From NCBI RefSeq assembly GCF_900142975.1, contig NZ_LT670848.1, forward strand, positions 682,001 through 746,000: a DNA stretch of 64,000 bases. Reading direction: 5' to 3'. The position numbers and the translations under genes are program-made. The notes below the pieces were generated by a model. It was given only the letters and a program-made list of their open reading frames with translations, ran no database searches and had not been told where the DNA came from. This DNA is from Salegentibacter salegens. Its GTDB lineage: Bacteria; Bacteroidota; Bacteroidia; Flavobacteriales; Flavobacteriaceae. Of this stretch, positions 8,496 through 17,666 are shown piece by piece (the stretch's first letter is position 1; each line of letters starts with the position of its first letter).

Positions 8496-9734
8496 ATGAC
8501 ACAAGAAGAGATTAAGGAATTAAAGGAAAAAGCATTAAAACAATTTTTATCAGGAGAATCCCTAACCGGCAAAAACGGCGCTTTTGCTCCAATGCTTAGG
8601 GAGTTTATGGAAGAGGCCCTGGAAGCAGAAATGTCTTCGCACCTTTCCGATGAAGAAAAAGGCTCAAAAGCAGGTAATAAGCGTAATGGCAAAGGCAAAA
8701 AGACCCTAAAGAGCAGCCAAGGGGACGTCACCATTAACACGCCCCAGGATCGTAACAGTACCTTTGAGCCGGAGATCGTAGCGAAACGCCAGCGTATCCT
8801 GGCCGATAATTTAGAAAAGCAGATTATAGGCATGTACGGGATGGGCAATAGCCTGCGGGATATCTCAGCTCATATAGAGGAAATGTATGATTCCAAGATA
8901 TCCACACACGTTCTAAGTGATATTACGGACCGGGTGATTCCCAAGGTTAAGGAATGGCAGGATCGCCCCTTGGAGCCGGTATATTGCATCCTATGGCTCG
9001 ACGCGATGCACTTCAAGGTACGCGAAGAAGGCAAAGTAAAGCACAAGGCCTTGTATAATATTTTAGGAATAAATAAAGCTGGAAGAAAGGAAGTGCTGGG
9101 TATGTATATCTCGGAAAGTGAAGGGGCCAATTTTTGGCTTCAGGTGCTGACCCAATTAAACAACCGTGGCTTAAAAGATATTCTGATTGCCTGTACGGAT
9201 AATCTTACGGGCTTTAGTGAAGCCATTCATTCTGTTTATCCCAAGACTGATATTCAGCTATGTATTGTCCACCAGATCCGCAATAGTATGAAGTATGTGG
9301 CCAGTAAGGATCAAAAAGATTTTATGAAAGACCTTAAACTGGTGTACAAGGCTGACACCAAAGACCAGGCTGAATCGGCTTTACTGGATCTGGAAGAAAA
9401 ATGGGGCAAAAGATATCCCATAGTGATCCGTTCCTGGAATGATAACTGGGACCGATTGAGTGCTTATTTTGAATATACCGCACCCATTAGAAAACTCATA
9501 TACACCACAAATGCCGTAGAGGCTTTTCACCGGCAGGTAAGAAAAGTAACCAAGACCAAAGGCGCTTTTACCAATGATATGGCACTATTGAAGCTGGTTT
9601 ACCTAGCTACCAGAAGAATTGAAAAGAAATGGAACGCCCCACTGCAGAACTGGGGTTTGGTAGTTCAACAATTAGCTATTAAATTTGAAGGTCGGCTAGA
9701 GTTGGACTTAGCCACCAATGAAACGAAAAACTAA
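8496..9734 (+). CDS. IS256-family (mutator-like) transposase, copy 1
   Basis: The 412-residue DDE transposase is identical at protein level to the one at 26731-27969. The catalytic aspartates are in ILWLDAMHFKV and LIACTDNLTGF, the zinc/His region is CIVHQIRNSMKYV, and the glutamate is in YTTNAVEAFHRQ. The N-terminal third (SHLSDEEKGSKAGNKRNGKG) is the DNA-binding part. It is intact and probably functional. Two identical copies within 20 kb imply recent activity. Its start lies 62 bases inside the left end, and a 32-bp perfect palindrome follows its stop. Confidence 0.95.
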   Translation: MTQEEIKELKEKALKQFLSGESLTGKNGAFAPMLREFMEEALEAEMSSHLSDEEKGSKAGNKRNGKGKKTLKSSQGDVTINTPQDRNSTFEPEIVAKRQRILADNLEKQIIGMYGMGNSLRDISAHIEEMYDSKISTHVLSDITDRVIPKVKEWQDRPLEPVYCILWLDAMHFKVREEGKVKHKALYNILGINKAGRKEVLGMYISESEGANFWLQVLTQLNNRGLKDILIACTDNLTGFSEAIHSVYPKTDIQLCIVHQIRNSMKYVASKDQKDFMKDLKLVYKADTKDQAESALLDLEEKWGKRYPIVIRSWNDNWDRLSAYFEYTAPIRKLIYTTNAVEAFHRQVRKVTKTKGAFTNDMALLKLVYLATRRIEKKWNAPLQNWGLVVQQLAIKFEGRLELDLATNETKN

Positions 9735-9738
9735 AATT

Positions 9739-9770
9739 TTCTTCTCCCGGGGGTACCCCCGGGAGAAGAA
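9739..9770. terminator. 32-bp perfect loopless palindrome after the IS256 transposase
   Basis: TTCTTCTCCCGGGGGT is followed directly by its exact complement, just after the transposase stop codon and before the right terminal repeat. In RNA it would form a very stable GC-rich hairpin that could end transposase transcription and block readthrough from outside. The same palindrome is present in copy 2. Confidence 0.7.
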
Positions 9771-9796
9771 GCAGACAGAGTTGAGCTAACACTCCC

Positions 9797-10598
9797 TGGA
9801 GAATGGGTTTCACCACCTCAAAAATACTTTAGTGAATCACATTTAAACTGTTTTGGACTTTCATTCTTTTTAGCATCTGTAGAAGCTTTTAATGACAATA
9901 ATGATTTCGTGCTTCTTGACGACGTGATATCCAGTTTCGATACTAATCATAGAAAAAGATTTGCTGAGTTGATTTTTGAGAAGTTTTCAAAATATCAGAT
10001 TATTCTGCTCACACACGAATATGATTGGTTCAAAAATTTCGTTAGTCCTCTGGCCAAGCAGAAAAACTGGATTATAAACGAAATTAAATGGACAGAGAGT
10101 AAAGGTACATTTTTAGATGAAAAACCTAACGACTTGAAAGAGCGTATAGAAAAGTCTATCGTCGAAAGCAATATTGAAGGTTTGGGTAATCCTATAAGGA
10201 TTTATTTAGAACATTCACTTAAAGAAATATGTTCAAACTTGGATGTAAAGGTAAGTTTTAGGTATAATGACTTTAATGAAAAACGAATGCCCGATGAATT
10301 AATAAACGCGTTAAAATCCCGAATAAAGGATAAAAGCGAGGAACTTAAGGAAGAGTTTCCTACCATTGAGCGTGTAGCTAATTCAGCCTTATTTGGAAAT
10401 CTACTTTCCCACGATAACCCTTCCAATCCGAAAATTGGGGATTTGAAAGCATTCTGGTCCGATATCTTAGCGTTAGAAAATATATTCGTTTGCGATAAAG
10501 AAGATTGTAGAAGACCGAGAGTTTCGTTAAAAAATTACGATACTGTGGCGAAGACTATTAGATGTGGCTGTGGGCACTCTAATTATGATTGGAAATAA
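9797..10598 (+). pseudogene. C-terminal half of the zinc-hook SMC-like ATPase, separated by inversion
   Basis: The frame begins at the IS256 border (codons from 9798: G-E-W-V-S-P-P-Q) and continues for about 266 residues. It carries the ABC signature variant FSESHLNCFGL, Walker B FVLLDDVISSFD with D-loop, and the switch histidine in ILLTHEYDWF. About 190 further residues end in a zinc-ribbon-like C..C/C.C cluster (VCDKEDC, RCGCGH). It has no Walker A. That is in the other half at 28032-29667, which ends in the same G-E codons inside an identical 8-bp duplication. Joined, they give an 809-residue ATPase. The GTG at 9909 could start a fragment but would leave a useless partial nucleotide-binding domain. 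Confidence 0.88.
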
Positions 10599-10603
10599 CG
10601 AAT

Positions 10604-10969
10604 TCAAAAAGGCCCTTTATTCCTCGGCCCATTATGAGTAACCTTCCATTTGCCATCTTCTTGAACCAGCTTAAAAACCCCGGGCTTCGTATCGTAAGCT
10701 GTGGAATATTTTACCCAAGCCACATCATCGTCCATAGCTTCACCTATTATCTTAAAATTGGAGTCTGAGCTTTTTTCTTGAGCAAACATTTCTTGAATAC
10801 TTGAAAGGTTTGCATAGCCTTCCGCTGTGGTATGTTTTTTTAAGGTTGCTTCATCACCGTGATAAAAACTTTCGGCAACAACTTTGGCAGTTTCAGTTGG
10901 GGTAAGGGTTTTATTCTGAGAACAGGAAATAAATAAAAGTACTAGCGAGCAAATAACTAAATGTTTCAT
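10604..10969 (-). CDS. Small lipoprotein with NTF2-like (DUF4878) fold, tra-operon end
   Basis: At 121 residues, it has the lipoprotein signal MKHLVICSLVLLFISCSQ (lipobox FISC) for export and lipid anchoring. The rest resembles DUF4878/NTF2-like domains: TPTETAKVVAESFYHGD, then a helix-rich part and KLVQEDGKWKVTHNG. It sits 7 bases after traN on the same strand and is probably the last gene of the transfer operon. It may be a surface accessory, and a role in exclusion or stabilising the transfer apparatus is only a guess. It converges, with 5 bases between, on the ATPase fragment. Confidence 0.65.
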   Translation of the reverse strand: MKHLVICSLVLLFISCSQNKTLTPTETAKVVAESFYHGDEATLKKHTTAEGYANLSSIQEMFAQEKSSDSNFKIIGEAMDDDVAWVKYSTAYDTKPGVFKLVQEDGKWKVTHNGPRNKGPF

Positions 10970-10976
10970 AGCCTTA

Positions 10977-11831
10977 TCAATTTGGATTATTAATGTATTT
11001 ATGTGATATTCTCAGTTCAATATTACGTTCGCCATCTTTCTCATTCAGTTCCAAAATTGCCCTTCGATCATTTGATAATGAAAACTTAGGCAACACATAA
11101 ACGAATCGTACCGTTTCATTTTCTGCGATTTTAGAAGGCAGATTCTGTATGTAAATCGGTTCCTGATACAGCCGTTGCAACGATTTCCTTTTTCCTTTTT
11201 GTCTTGTTTCAATAGAGAGTTTCAAGAAATTCAAATCGTAATCCAAAGTAGAATTATTCTCAATCTGGATAACGAAGTAGAGCTCTTCTTTATCGAAAAC
11301 AATATTTTCAACACTTAAAATTATGTCTTCGTTTCGTTTCTTAATCTTTCCGATGCGCTGTTTTCTGTCAAGAAGATAGGAGCAGAATTTTTCATAATAA
11401 TACTTCCTGTAATCAACACTTTTTTCAGAAGTCTCAGCCTGAATCGAATCCTTCACTTTTGGCTTTTCATTTCCAATACTGTTGGACATTGGAATGAAAT
11501 AATTGAGCTTTAAAAGCTTCTCTTTATACCTTACAATGTACGAAAAAATGGAACCATTTCTATTGACTACCAGAAGATTACTTTCTTCTCCAGGCTTTCC
11601 CTGTAGCAGTCCAAAATATTGTTCTTTTTCACGGTTGTAAGTAAACACAAAATTCTCTGAACCGGTTATTCCTTGTCGAATGGGTTCAGGAAAAAAGAGT
11701 GCAACATTTTTAGTGTCATTGGCATAAATAGTGTCCAGAACTTTAGTTATTTGAGGTGTAGCTTGTGCCGAGCAAGGTAGAGGTGTAAAAGCGCAAATTA
11801 GTATAGCTGATATTAAAATAAATGGTCTCAT
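10977..11831 (-). CDS. traN: Conjugative transposon protein TraN (DUF4138)
   Basis: This 284-residue exported protein has a Sec signal (RPFILISAILICAFTPLPCSA). The following LDTIYANDTKNVALFFPEPI and FVFTYNREKEQYFGLLQGK blocks are the start of the TraN family, the VirB9-like outer-membrane component of Bacteroidota type IV secretion systems. The C-terminal half contains YRKYYYEKFCSYLLDRKQ and a beta-rich domain ending LRISHKYINN. Its start overlaps the traM stop by 4 bases, indicating coupled translation in the tra operon. It is complete and expected in the outer membrane channel with TraM. Confidence 0.88.
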   Translation of the reverse strand: MRPFILISAILICAFTPLPCSAQATPQITKVLDTIYANDTKNVALFFPEPIRQGITGSENFVFTYNREKEQYFGLLQGKPGEESNLLVVNRNGSIFSYIVRYKEKLLKLNYFIPMSNSIGNEKPKVKDSIQAETSEKSVDYRKYYYEKFCSYLLDRKQRIGKIKKRNEDIILSVENIVFDKEELYFVIQIENNSTLDYDLNFLKLSIETRQKGKRKSLQRLYQEPIYIQNLPSKIAENETVRFVYVLPKFSLSNDRRAILELNEKDGERNIELRISHKYINNPN

Positions 11832-12757
11832 AGCTTTGGTTTTAGAATTAGTTTATAGTTGTTCAATACGGTTACTTTTACGTTTCGATTGTTACGTTTA
11901 AGTATCTTAGTAATGCCGCTTATTTGCGGAACACTCGGGATGTTGATATCGCCAATTATATCATCCAAAACTTCATTGGTTGCCTCAGCACGAAAATTGT
12001 TTTCAACATAAATACCTTCACTACCATCTTGCAGATCAAATGCTTTGAGTTTCGTGGGATGATGATCGATATTCTCAATTTCAATCAAAGCACGGTTAGG
12101 CTGAAAGCTGATAAATCCAAATACGAATGTATTCTTAGGCATCTTTCTGTTATTGATTGTTGCAGCTTTGGTAAGTCGCATTCTTAGTCTGGTATTCGCT
12201 TTTACAATCTGATCGCCATCGACCACCACATAAATAGTTTCGTCTGTATTACTGATACTTGAAATCTCATTGTGTCTGGGTGCAGCTGCAAAGAACAATT
12301 GATGTTCCAGACCAAGTTCTTTGGCTTGAATTTTTAGCTCTCTATTTATTTCAGCTGAATCAATTTGCTGTGCATCGTTTCGGGTATCTCTCTTTACTCC
12401 GATATTCTGATAAGACTTTTCGGAATATTGGATCCTACCTGCATCATAAATACTGTCCACGATGCGTTCTTTTTCTCGTTCGGGTAGATCCGGATCATAA
12501 AAGCCCATAGAATCGATCAGTTTCTCATCATAAATACTAGGAGCGTTGGTTTCGCGAACCTCTTTCAAATCATTGATGGCATCCAGTTTAGAATCGTATT
12601 CTTTCTGGTTTTCTTCTAAATCGGGTACCAAGGTCTGCTCAAGGTTTTTATTTTCACTTTCATCATCGCCCATTACCATCAGGGAATAGGAAATAAGAAA
12701 TATAAAAATTACAGCTAGTACTGCTGCGAATACAATTTTATTCTTTTCTATTTTCAT
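11828..12757 (-). CDS. traM: Conjugative transposon protein TraM
   Basis: At 309 residues, it has a single N-terminal membrane helix (KIVFAAVLAVIFIFLISYSLMV), a long charged and helical periplasmic linker, and a C-terminal VirB10-like domain (residues about 180-305: IYVVVDGDQIVKANTRLRMRLTK is its core, shown only in part). TraM spans the envelope and links the inner-membrane energiser to TraN. It lies between traK and traN, and the usual traL between traK and traM is not present: the 121-base gap before it carries no convincing gene. The frame is open upstream of the chosen ATG, but the membrane helix placement supports this start. Confidence 0.85.
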   Translation of the reverse strand: MKIEKNKIVFAAVLAVIFIFLISYSLMVMGDDESENKNLEQTLVPDLEENQKEYDSKLDAINDLKEVRETNAPSIYDEKLIDSMGFYDPDLPEREKERIVDSIYDAGRIQYSEKSYQNIGVKRDTRNDAQQIDSAEINRELKIQAKELGLEHQLFFAAAPRHNEISSISNTDETIYVVVDGDQIVKANTRLRMRLTKAATINNRKMPKNTFVFGFISFQPNRALIEIENIDHHPTKLKAFDLQDGSEGIYVENNFRAEATNEVLDDIIGDINIPSVPQISGITKILKRNNRNVKVTVLNNYKLILKPKL

Positions 12758-12878
12758 CTGTTGCTGTTTATTTATTTTTCGTTTGTCAGATGTAATTCGC
12801 CAATCAACATTCCGGCTAATGCCCCAAATTGTTAAGGCTCATTTCATAAGAGTGGTTTTTTAAATGCCGATTATCGGC

Positions 12879-13493
12879 TCAGTTTTCATTGTTTAATTTT
12901 TTTAAGGTGTTTTCGAAGTAGTCTGCAATCAATAATCCGTGTGGATTGTTGGGGAAGTTTCGGTCAACCATAATCAGATTCCCGGTTGAAATCAATTCGT
13001 AAGTGTCGATTATCGACCCTCTATTGATTTCAAAAATGGTTGTTGTAGTAAAACTGTATGAGCCATTATTATCTGTAATCCGAGAATCGATACTCAGTAC
13101 TTTTTGAAGTAATGAATACTGTAACAATCGATTATATACACCATCAGCTTTTTTCTGACGGTACAGGTTGTCCACGGAACTATTACCTAGCCATAGTGCT
13201 TTTTTTAAATTACGTTCATAGTTACTGGCATCGATATTATAGAAGTAATTATGAAAAAGTTCTAAATGTGCCAAAGCCTCGACTTTGAAATTCTCTTTTT
13301 GGGTAACAAGTTTGAGCGGAATGATACTGCCGTCGGTATTGATGGCGAAGGCACTATTGAGCGCATTTTTATGAGTGGTAAAAGCTATCCAAACCGAAAA
13401 GGTACTGGTTAGCAATGCACAAACGACAACGGCCAAAACGATAAATCGGTTTAAATTCAGGACGCTATATATATTCTTGTATGGTGTATTCAT
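12879..13493 (-). CDS. traK: Conjugative transposon protein TraK
   Basis: At 204 residues, it begins MNTPYKNIYSVLNLNRFIVL with one transmembrane helix (residues 15-37) and a periplasmic domain containing AEALAHLELFHNYFYNID-like text (ALAHLELFHNYFYNI) and SLLQKVLSIDSR. This is the TraK family, the VirB8-like assembly factor of Bacteroidota conjugation systems, which nucleates the channel at the inner membrane. It follows traJ by 11 bases and is part of the continuous traE-traN operon. Length and features match intact family members. Confidence 0.87.
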   Translation of the reverse strand: MNTPYKNIYSVLNLNRFIVLAVVVCALLTSTFSVWIAFTTHKNALNSAFAINTDGSIIPLKLVTQKENFKVEALAHLELFHNYFYNIDASNYERNLKKALWLGNSSVDNLYRQKKADGVYNRLLQYSLLQKVLSIDSRITDNNGSYSFTTTTIFEINRGSIIDTYELISTGNLIMVDRNFPNNPHGLLIADYFENTLKKLNNEN

Positions 13494-13504
13494 GTTGTTT
13501 TAGA

Positions 13505-14347
13505 TTAGCTAGTAAACAGTCTAAGCGTGAAGGACGTGGCACGCCTGTATAATTTGAATTTCAGAAAAACTATAAAACCAACAGATCCAAGCTGTACCAC
13601 AGGAGCAAAAAAGCCTTGGCCTACATCTGTTCCGAAAAGATTTGTCCAAAAATTAGTATTAAGCTCGGTATAGATTGCATTGATAAATATATTGACCAAA
13701 AAGAAGGCAGGCACGAGCATATAAACCGCAGCGTATAACTTGAAAAATGAGTAGGCCAGGGAGCGGAATTTTTCAAATACCGCTAAGCTAATGACCAATG
13801 GGAAAAAGGCCTGCATTATGCCCAATAGAAAGTAACGTTCTGCAAGAAATAGCGGATAAATAAACAAATCCAGAATCCAAAGGAAGAGACTAATAATAAA
13901 AGCGAAAATTTTGAAGCCATATAGTGGCGTTACCAGAGCTTCATAAAGTAGGGTCATTGCATTTTTCGCAGCGTCCATAAGATTAACATCTTCCTCAATG
14001 GGAATATCCTGCATCTGTAAAGGCAATAAGGCAGGTGCAGTTCCGCGATATTGCCCTTCTATGGAAACAAGGATGCTATCAAAGAATCCTAATACTTGTG
14101 TTGAAAAAATAACCAATATCACTACTGCAAAATTTTTGGCCAATTCCCCCGGGCTCAGTCCCCAAGTGTAACCGTCCTTATCCGCAATACCTTCATTGTA
14201 TTTCTTTAGGATATTGATCAGGAAAAACAGGACAGCAAGCGTTTTCATTCCTGCAATGGTGTATTGCGAGAAACTACTATTCTGTATAGTCTGGAAAATA
14301 GTATCAATATATTCCAGCCCTATCCCTAAAATGATAGTTGCGGCCAT
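13505..14347 (-). CDS. traJ: Conjugative transposon protein TraJ
   Basis: This 280-residue polytopic membrane protein has about six to seven helices. Conserved blocks include GLEYIDTIFQTIQNS, IADKDGYTWGLSPGELAKNF and LFLAERYFLLGIMQAFFPLVI, matching TraJ (VirB6-like), the inner-membrane channel protein of the type IV secretion system. It follows traI with a 2-base gap and precedes traK by 11 bases. It is slightly shorter than some homologues (around 300-330 residues) at the C-terminus but shows no frameshift, so it is probably complete. Confidence 0.87.
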   Translation of the reverse strand: MAATIILGIGLEYIDTIFQTIQNSSFSQYTIAGMKTLAVLFFLINILKKYNEGIADKDGYTWGLSPGELAKNFAVVILVIFSTQVLGFFDSILVSIEGQYRGTAPALLPLQMQDIPIEEDVNLMDAAKNAMTLLYEALVTPLYGFKIFAFIISLFLWILDLFIYPLFLAERYFLLGIMQAFFPLVISLAVFEKFRSLAYSFFKLYAAVYMLVPAFFLVNIFINAIYTELNTNFWTNLFGTDVGQGFFAPVVQLGSVGFIVFLKFKLYRRATSFTLRLFTS

Positions 14348-14349
14348 TT

Positions 14350-14982
14350 CTAATATTCGGTTTCGCGGTTATTTACTTTGTCTTGCATTTTTCTGAAGGA
14401 AATAATATCCTCGTAACGTTTGGTTTTTGTCTTGATGTTCGAGACCATTTCTCTAGATTCCAGTTCTTTTTCTTTTAAAATTTCTGCACGTTCCGCATCA
14501 CTCATTTTTAGGTAATCATTCGATAGAATTTCATCGATGAAATCCATTGTGTCCAGGGAATTTTCTATAATGGCACTAAACGATTCCGATACCCTTGCCA
14601 CTTCATCAGGTTTGATGTAAGGACTGTCAAGAATATCTCTCAAATCACTTTGCATCACTTGGATGAGGCGTTGGTTGTTCCGTCCAATTTCACGAACAGC
14701 TTTTAATTGTCTAACCACATCGTTGACCTTTTCAATGTTTTCTTTTTGTGTCTTTAAGAACATTACTGTCTTGATTATGTTTGCGGTCTGCTTACCTGAT
14801 TCTATAAGTTGTTTTACCAAACTGATAAAATTGGTGTTGTCATAAGTGGGCATTCCTTGGCACGCAGCGCGTGCAGGCAATAACAAAGCGATGGCCATTG
14901 CTATCATTAATGTTTTGATTTTTGCTTTACTCAAAGCTTGCCTGTTGCTTGAGTGTTCGTGAATTTTCTTCGAAAATTTCAT
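14350..14982 (-). CDS. traI: Conjugative transposon protein TraI (DUF4141-like)
   Basis: This 210-residue exported protein has a hydrophobic signal around residues 24-40 (LMIAMAIALLLPARAA) followed by a long, mostly helical periplasmic region with coiled-coil character (NIEKVNDVVRQLKAVREIGR; SESFSAIIENSLDTMDFIDE). This is the usual shape of TraI/VirB5-like proteins in CTnDOT-type systems. It lies between traG and traJ, the expected order. Function is inferred from family and position. VirB5-like proteins sit on the pilus or in the periplasm. Confidence 0.82.
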   Translation of the reverse strand: MKFSKKIHEHSSNRQALSKAKIKTLMIAMAIALLLPARAACQGMPTYDNTNFISLVKQLIESGKQTANIIKTVMFLKTQKENIEKVNDVVRQLKAVREIGRNNQRLIQVMQSDLRDILDSPYIKPDEVARVSESFSAIIENSLDTMDFIDEILSNDYLKMSDAERAEILKEKELESREMVSNIKTKTKRYEDIISFRKMQDKVNNRETEY

Positions 14983-14993
14983 AATGTTTATAT

Positions 14994-17399
14994 TTAAGAG
15001 TTTATATAGATTTTGATAGCTTCTTCCATTGAGCCAGTCTTTTCATAAATCGCCATTATGGCTTCGTTTTCCTGTCCATCGGTCAGGTAAGCTGCATATA
15101 CTTCTTTCGGCACTTCGAGCCTAAAAATGTTGCTTTCCTTTCCAATCTTGATGAACATTTCGGTGTACTTCCGTGGACCGGAAAAGTTGTTCTTGATGGA
15201 CTTTAATTGGTTCAGATCGTGGCTCGAAAGGTTGAGTCTTTTAACTAGTTCATCATAGCCTTTTTCATTATTGAGGCTGTAGATAACTTGCGTGTTTTCC
15301 AGAATACTTGCTGAAGTCGAATTATTCGGAAGCTGATTAATGGACTGTAGTATAATGCCAATCGCACCATTCTGTTTACGGATGGCTTGATAATAGAATT
15401 CCACACTTTCCAGTACGTTTTCAAACTTCAGTTGCTTGGCAAACTCATCAAATAGAATGATGCCTTTTTCCGCACGATTCTTCCAAATGGTTCGTTGGAT
15501 TGCCGACTTAATCAGCTTCAACATTACGGATAGGATTTCCTTATTATCCTTTACTTCATCCAATTCAAAAACTATCAATCGTTTGTCCTCAATTTTATAG
15601 GTCTGGTCTTCACCTAACTCAAATAGGAAACTATATAGACCATCGCCGACGTACTCGGACATTACATGCAAGAAGCTTGTGACATTGAAATAGTCGGGAT
15701 GGATTTTAAGGGTGTCTAGAAGGACTTCCTGATTCCTTTCTATAAAGACGTAGAAACCTTCTAAAGAATGATTTTCGGAAGTGCTATCGTAATAATGACG
15801 CAGTATTTTCTTGACGGAAACAGATTGTGCCTTGGTTATTTTTAAATCTGAAGCGAATAATTCAAACAGGAAAACAGATAAATCTTCAAGGCGTTCTGGT
15901 GTCAAATCATTTTGATTGCTGATGTAAAATGGATTGATACCCAAATTCTTTCCACTCTCGTAACGCAATACTGTGTATTGTTCAGGATATAGTTTAGCAA
16001 ATTTTGTGTAGGATCCTCCAAGATCTATAATAACCAGGCGAACACCACTTTCAAAGTATTGACGTAGAATATTATTGGCTAGAAAGGATTTGCCCTCGCC
16101 TGTAGGGGCGAAGATGGCAAAATTGCGTGCTTTAATTCGTTTTTTACGCTCATCCCAGACATCTTTGAGAACTGGAATATTATGTTCACGATCATTGAAG
16201 ATGATTCCGGTAGCATCTGATTTGTAATTGGTGTTGTTGATGAACAAGCACAATGCGTGCTTTAAATCGGTAACGTATAAATCATTATTGGAGAAGTTGG
16301 ACGAAAAACAGCAATAACTGTTAAGTATATAATTCTTCCGCTCCTCCCCTCTCGGATAATATGGGATGATATCCAGTTCCTTGAATTCAGTTTTAATCTT
16401 TGAGGTAATTTTATCCAACTCTTTAGCATCCTTTGACCAATAAATAATATTGAGATGACCACGGATGATCCGTGCATTATCATCGGCATTGATTTGGTCT
16501 AGAATATGTTGAATTTTTCCAAGTACCACTTTGTTCTGTGAACCGAAATTGGAACTTTTGTTAAGTTCCTCTATTTTCTTATCGAGCAACTTGCGCCACT
16601 TATGTTTATCATCCAAGTACAGGATCTGATTTACAATGTGGTTCTCATTAAGGGTAAGCCCTAGACCATCAATAAACCCTTGATGAAATACAAAATCGTC
16701 AGAAGTGAATTTCTCATTGGTCTTGCTACTCTGTACACTTTCGCCAAAGCACAGTTCGCTATTGATGGCAAGGGCATCAAAATGGTTTTCGCCAATATTG
16801 ACGCTTTTCTTATCTAGTAAAATATCAGTATCGAAACCCTCATTGAAGCCATTGAAATAGGTCTCCGTGAGACCGACAATTTCTTTTTCATTTAATGGTT
16901 TGAGAGACACTCTCCGGCTATTGTTGATAAAAGAAACTGCATCGCTTACCGAGTTGGCGAAGCTCTTTATGTTCTCATCCAGTTCTTGTACAATTCCCTT
17001 AGAAACCTTTCTGAAAGGATTGACATATTTTGAATTGTTGAGTGCTTTGTTCTTGGTCAAAATGAAGAACAAATAACACTTATGTTCGATATGCCCACGA
17101 CCTTTAAAATGCTCGTGTGTGGCTTTTTCCAAAAAAGTCTTATTCGGAAGCTTTTCTGAAGAATAGGACTTTTTAAGGTAGATATCCTGTTTGTGAACCA
17201 CAGTCCCAACAGGCAAGGACTTCAAAGCCTGGCACCAAGCACCGTGAATGTCCTCAAAGTCCTTTTCAGAGAGGGAATAGATTTCTGGCAGATTCCCTTC
17301 ATAGCATAAAACCACGTTGCCATTATTGGCAAATACGATATTGTCCTGAATATCCGCAATGGGTTGATATGCTGAAAGGTTAATCTTGTTCATAATCAA
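14994..17399 (-). CDS. traG: Conjugation ATPase TraG (VirB4-like)
   Basis: At 801 residues, this is the motor ATPase that energises substrate transfer and channel assembly at the inner membrane. Walker A is FAPTGEGKSFLANNI (around residue 430) and Walker B is KGIILFDEFAKQLKF (around residue 650), followed by NGAIGIILQSINQLP. The N-terminal half contains the TraG family blocks KTFLEKATHEHFKGRGH and YFNGFNEGF. Its start overlaps the traF stop by 20 bases, so the two are co-translated. The GC content and codon use match the other tra genes. It is full length and likely functional. Confidence 0.92.
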   Translation of the reverse strand: MIMNKINLSAYQPIADIQDNIVFANNGNVVLCYEGNLPEIYSLSEKDFEDIHGAWCQALKSLPVGTVVHKQDIYLKKSYSSEKLPNKTFLEKATHEHFKGRGHIEHKCYLFFILTKNKALNNSKYVNPFRKVSKGIVQELDENIKSFANSVSDAVSFINNSRRVSLKPLNEKEIVGLTETYFNGFNEGFDTDILLDKKSVNIGENHFDALAINSELCFGESVQSSKTNEKFTSDDFVFHQGFIDGLGLTLNENHIVNQILYLDDKHKWRKLLDKKIEELNKSSNFGSQNKVVLGKIQHILDQINADDNARIIRGHLNIIYWSKDAKELDKITSKIKTEFKELDIIPYYPRGEERKNYILNSYCCFSSNFSNNDLYVTDLKHALCLFINNTNYKSDATGIIFNDREHNIPVLKDVWDERKKRIKARNFAIFAPTGEGKSFLANNILRQYFESGVRLVIIDLGGSYTKFAKLYPEQYTVLRYESGKNLGINPFYISNQNDLTPERLEDLSVFLFELFASDLKITKAQSVSVKKILRHYYDSTSENHSLEGFYVFIERNQEVLLDTLKIHPDYFNVTSFLHVMSEYVGDGLYSFLFELGEDQTYKIEDKRLIVFELDEVKDNKEILSVMLKLIKSAIQRTIWKNRAEKGIILFDEFAKQLKFENVLESVEFYYQAIRKQNGAIGIILQSINQLPNNSTSASILENTQVIYSLNNEKGYDELVKRLNLSSHDLNQLKSIKNNFSGPRKYTEMFIKIGKESNIFRLEVPKEVYAAYLTDGQENEAIMAIYEKTGSMEEAIKIYINS

Positions 17400-17664
17400 A
17401 GCTTGAATTTCTTTTATTACTAATTATGGTTGGAAAAGCCTTCTTCATTTGAAAGACTTGTGGTGTGTTATTTATTCTGGTCAAAACAATGTATAATGCA
17501 GCATTGATTATGAAGAGTCCTATAATTATCCCAAAGCTGAATGAAAAGATGATAACCAAAAGCGAAGCGAGTATGGTGACCATCATTAATGCAAACAGTG
17601 AAATAGACAGTCCAAAGATGACCGCTTGTTTTCTGATATTTTTATAGACCTCGAACGTTTTCAT
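17380..17664 (-). CDS. traF: Conjugative transposon protein TraF (DUF4133)
   Basis: This 94-residue protein has two adjacent membrane helices (residues 14-60) preceded by FEVYKNIRKQAVIFGLS and followed by a short cytosolic tail. DUF4133/TraF is the VirB3-like small partner that docks the VirB4-like ATPase to the membrane. It lies 2 bases after traE and overlaps traG by 20 bases, which is the standard order. It is complete. Confidence 0.87.
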   Translation of the reverse strand: MKTFEVYKNIRKQAVIFGLSISLFALMMVTILASLLVIIFSFSFGIIIGLFIINAALYIVLTRINNTPQVFQMKKAFPTIISNKRNSSFDYEQD

Positions 17665-17666
17665 CG

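Larger units (their letters stand above)
8434..9796 (+). mobile_element. IS256-family insertion sequence, copy 1 (forward)
   Basis: This is a 1363-base element. Its left end GAGGGTGTAATCTCAAG and right end (reverse complement) GGGAGTGTTAGCTCAAC form imperfect terminal repeats of about 25 bp that share the inner CTGTCT. The ends are fixed by comparison with the second, inverted copy at 26669-28031, since the two copies agree up to these bases and diverge beyond. The right flank starts TGGAGAAT, the same 8 bases that flank the outer end of copy 2. The left flank does not match, which shows that the copies have recombined. Confidence 0.93.

Noticed and set aside
9909..10598. Separate 229-residue gene starting GTG
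   Set aside because: The codons upstream to the IS border are coding and continue the ATPase; it is a fragment.
12758..12878. Possible traL remnant between traK and traM
   Set aside because: Only a short frame (Q-F-G-A-L-A-G-M-L-I-G) without a start; too short to call.
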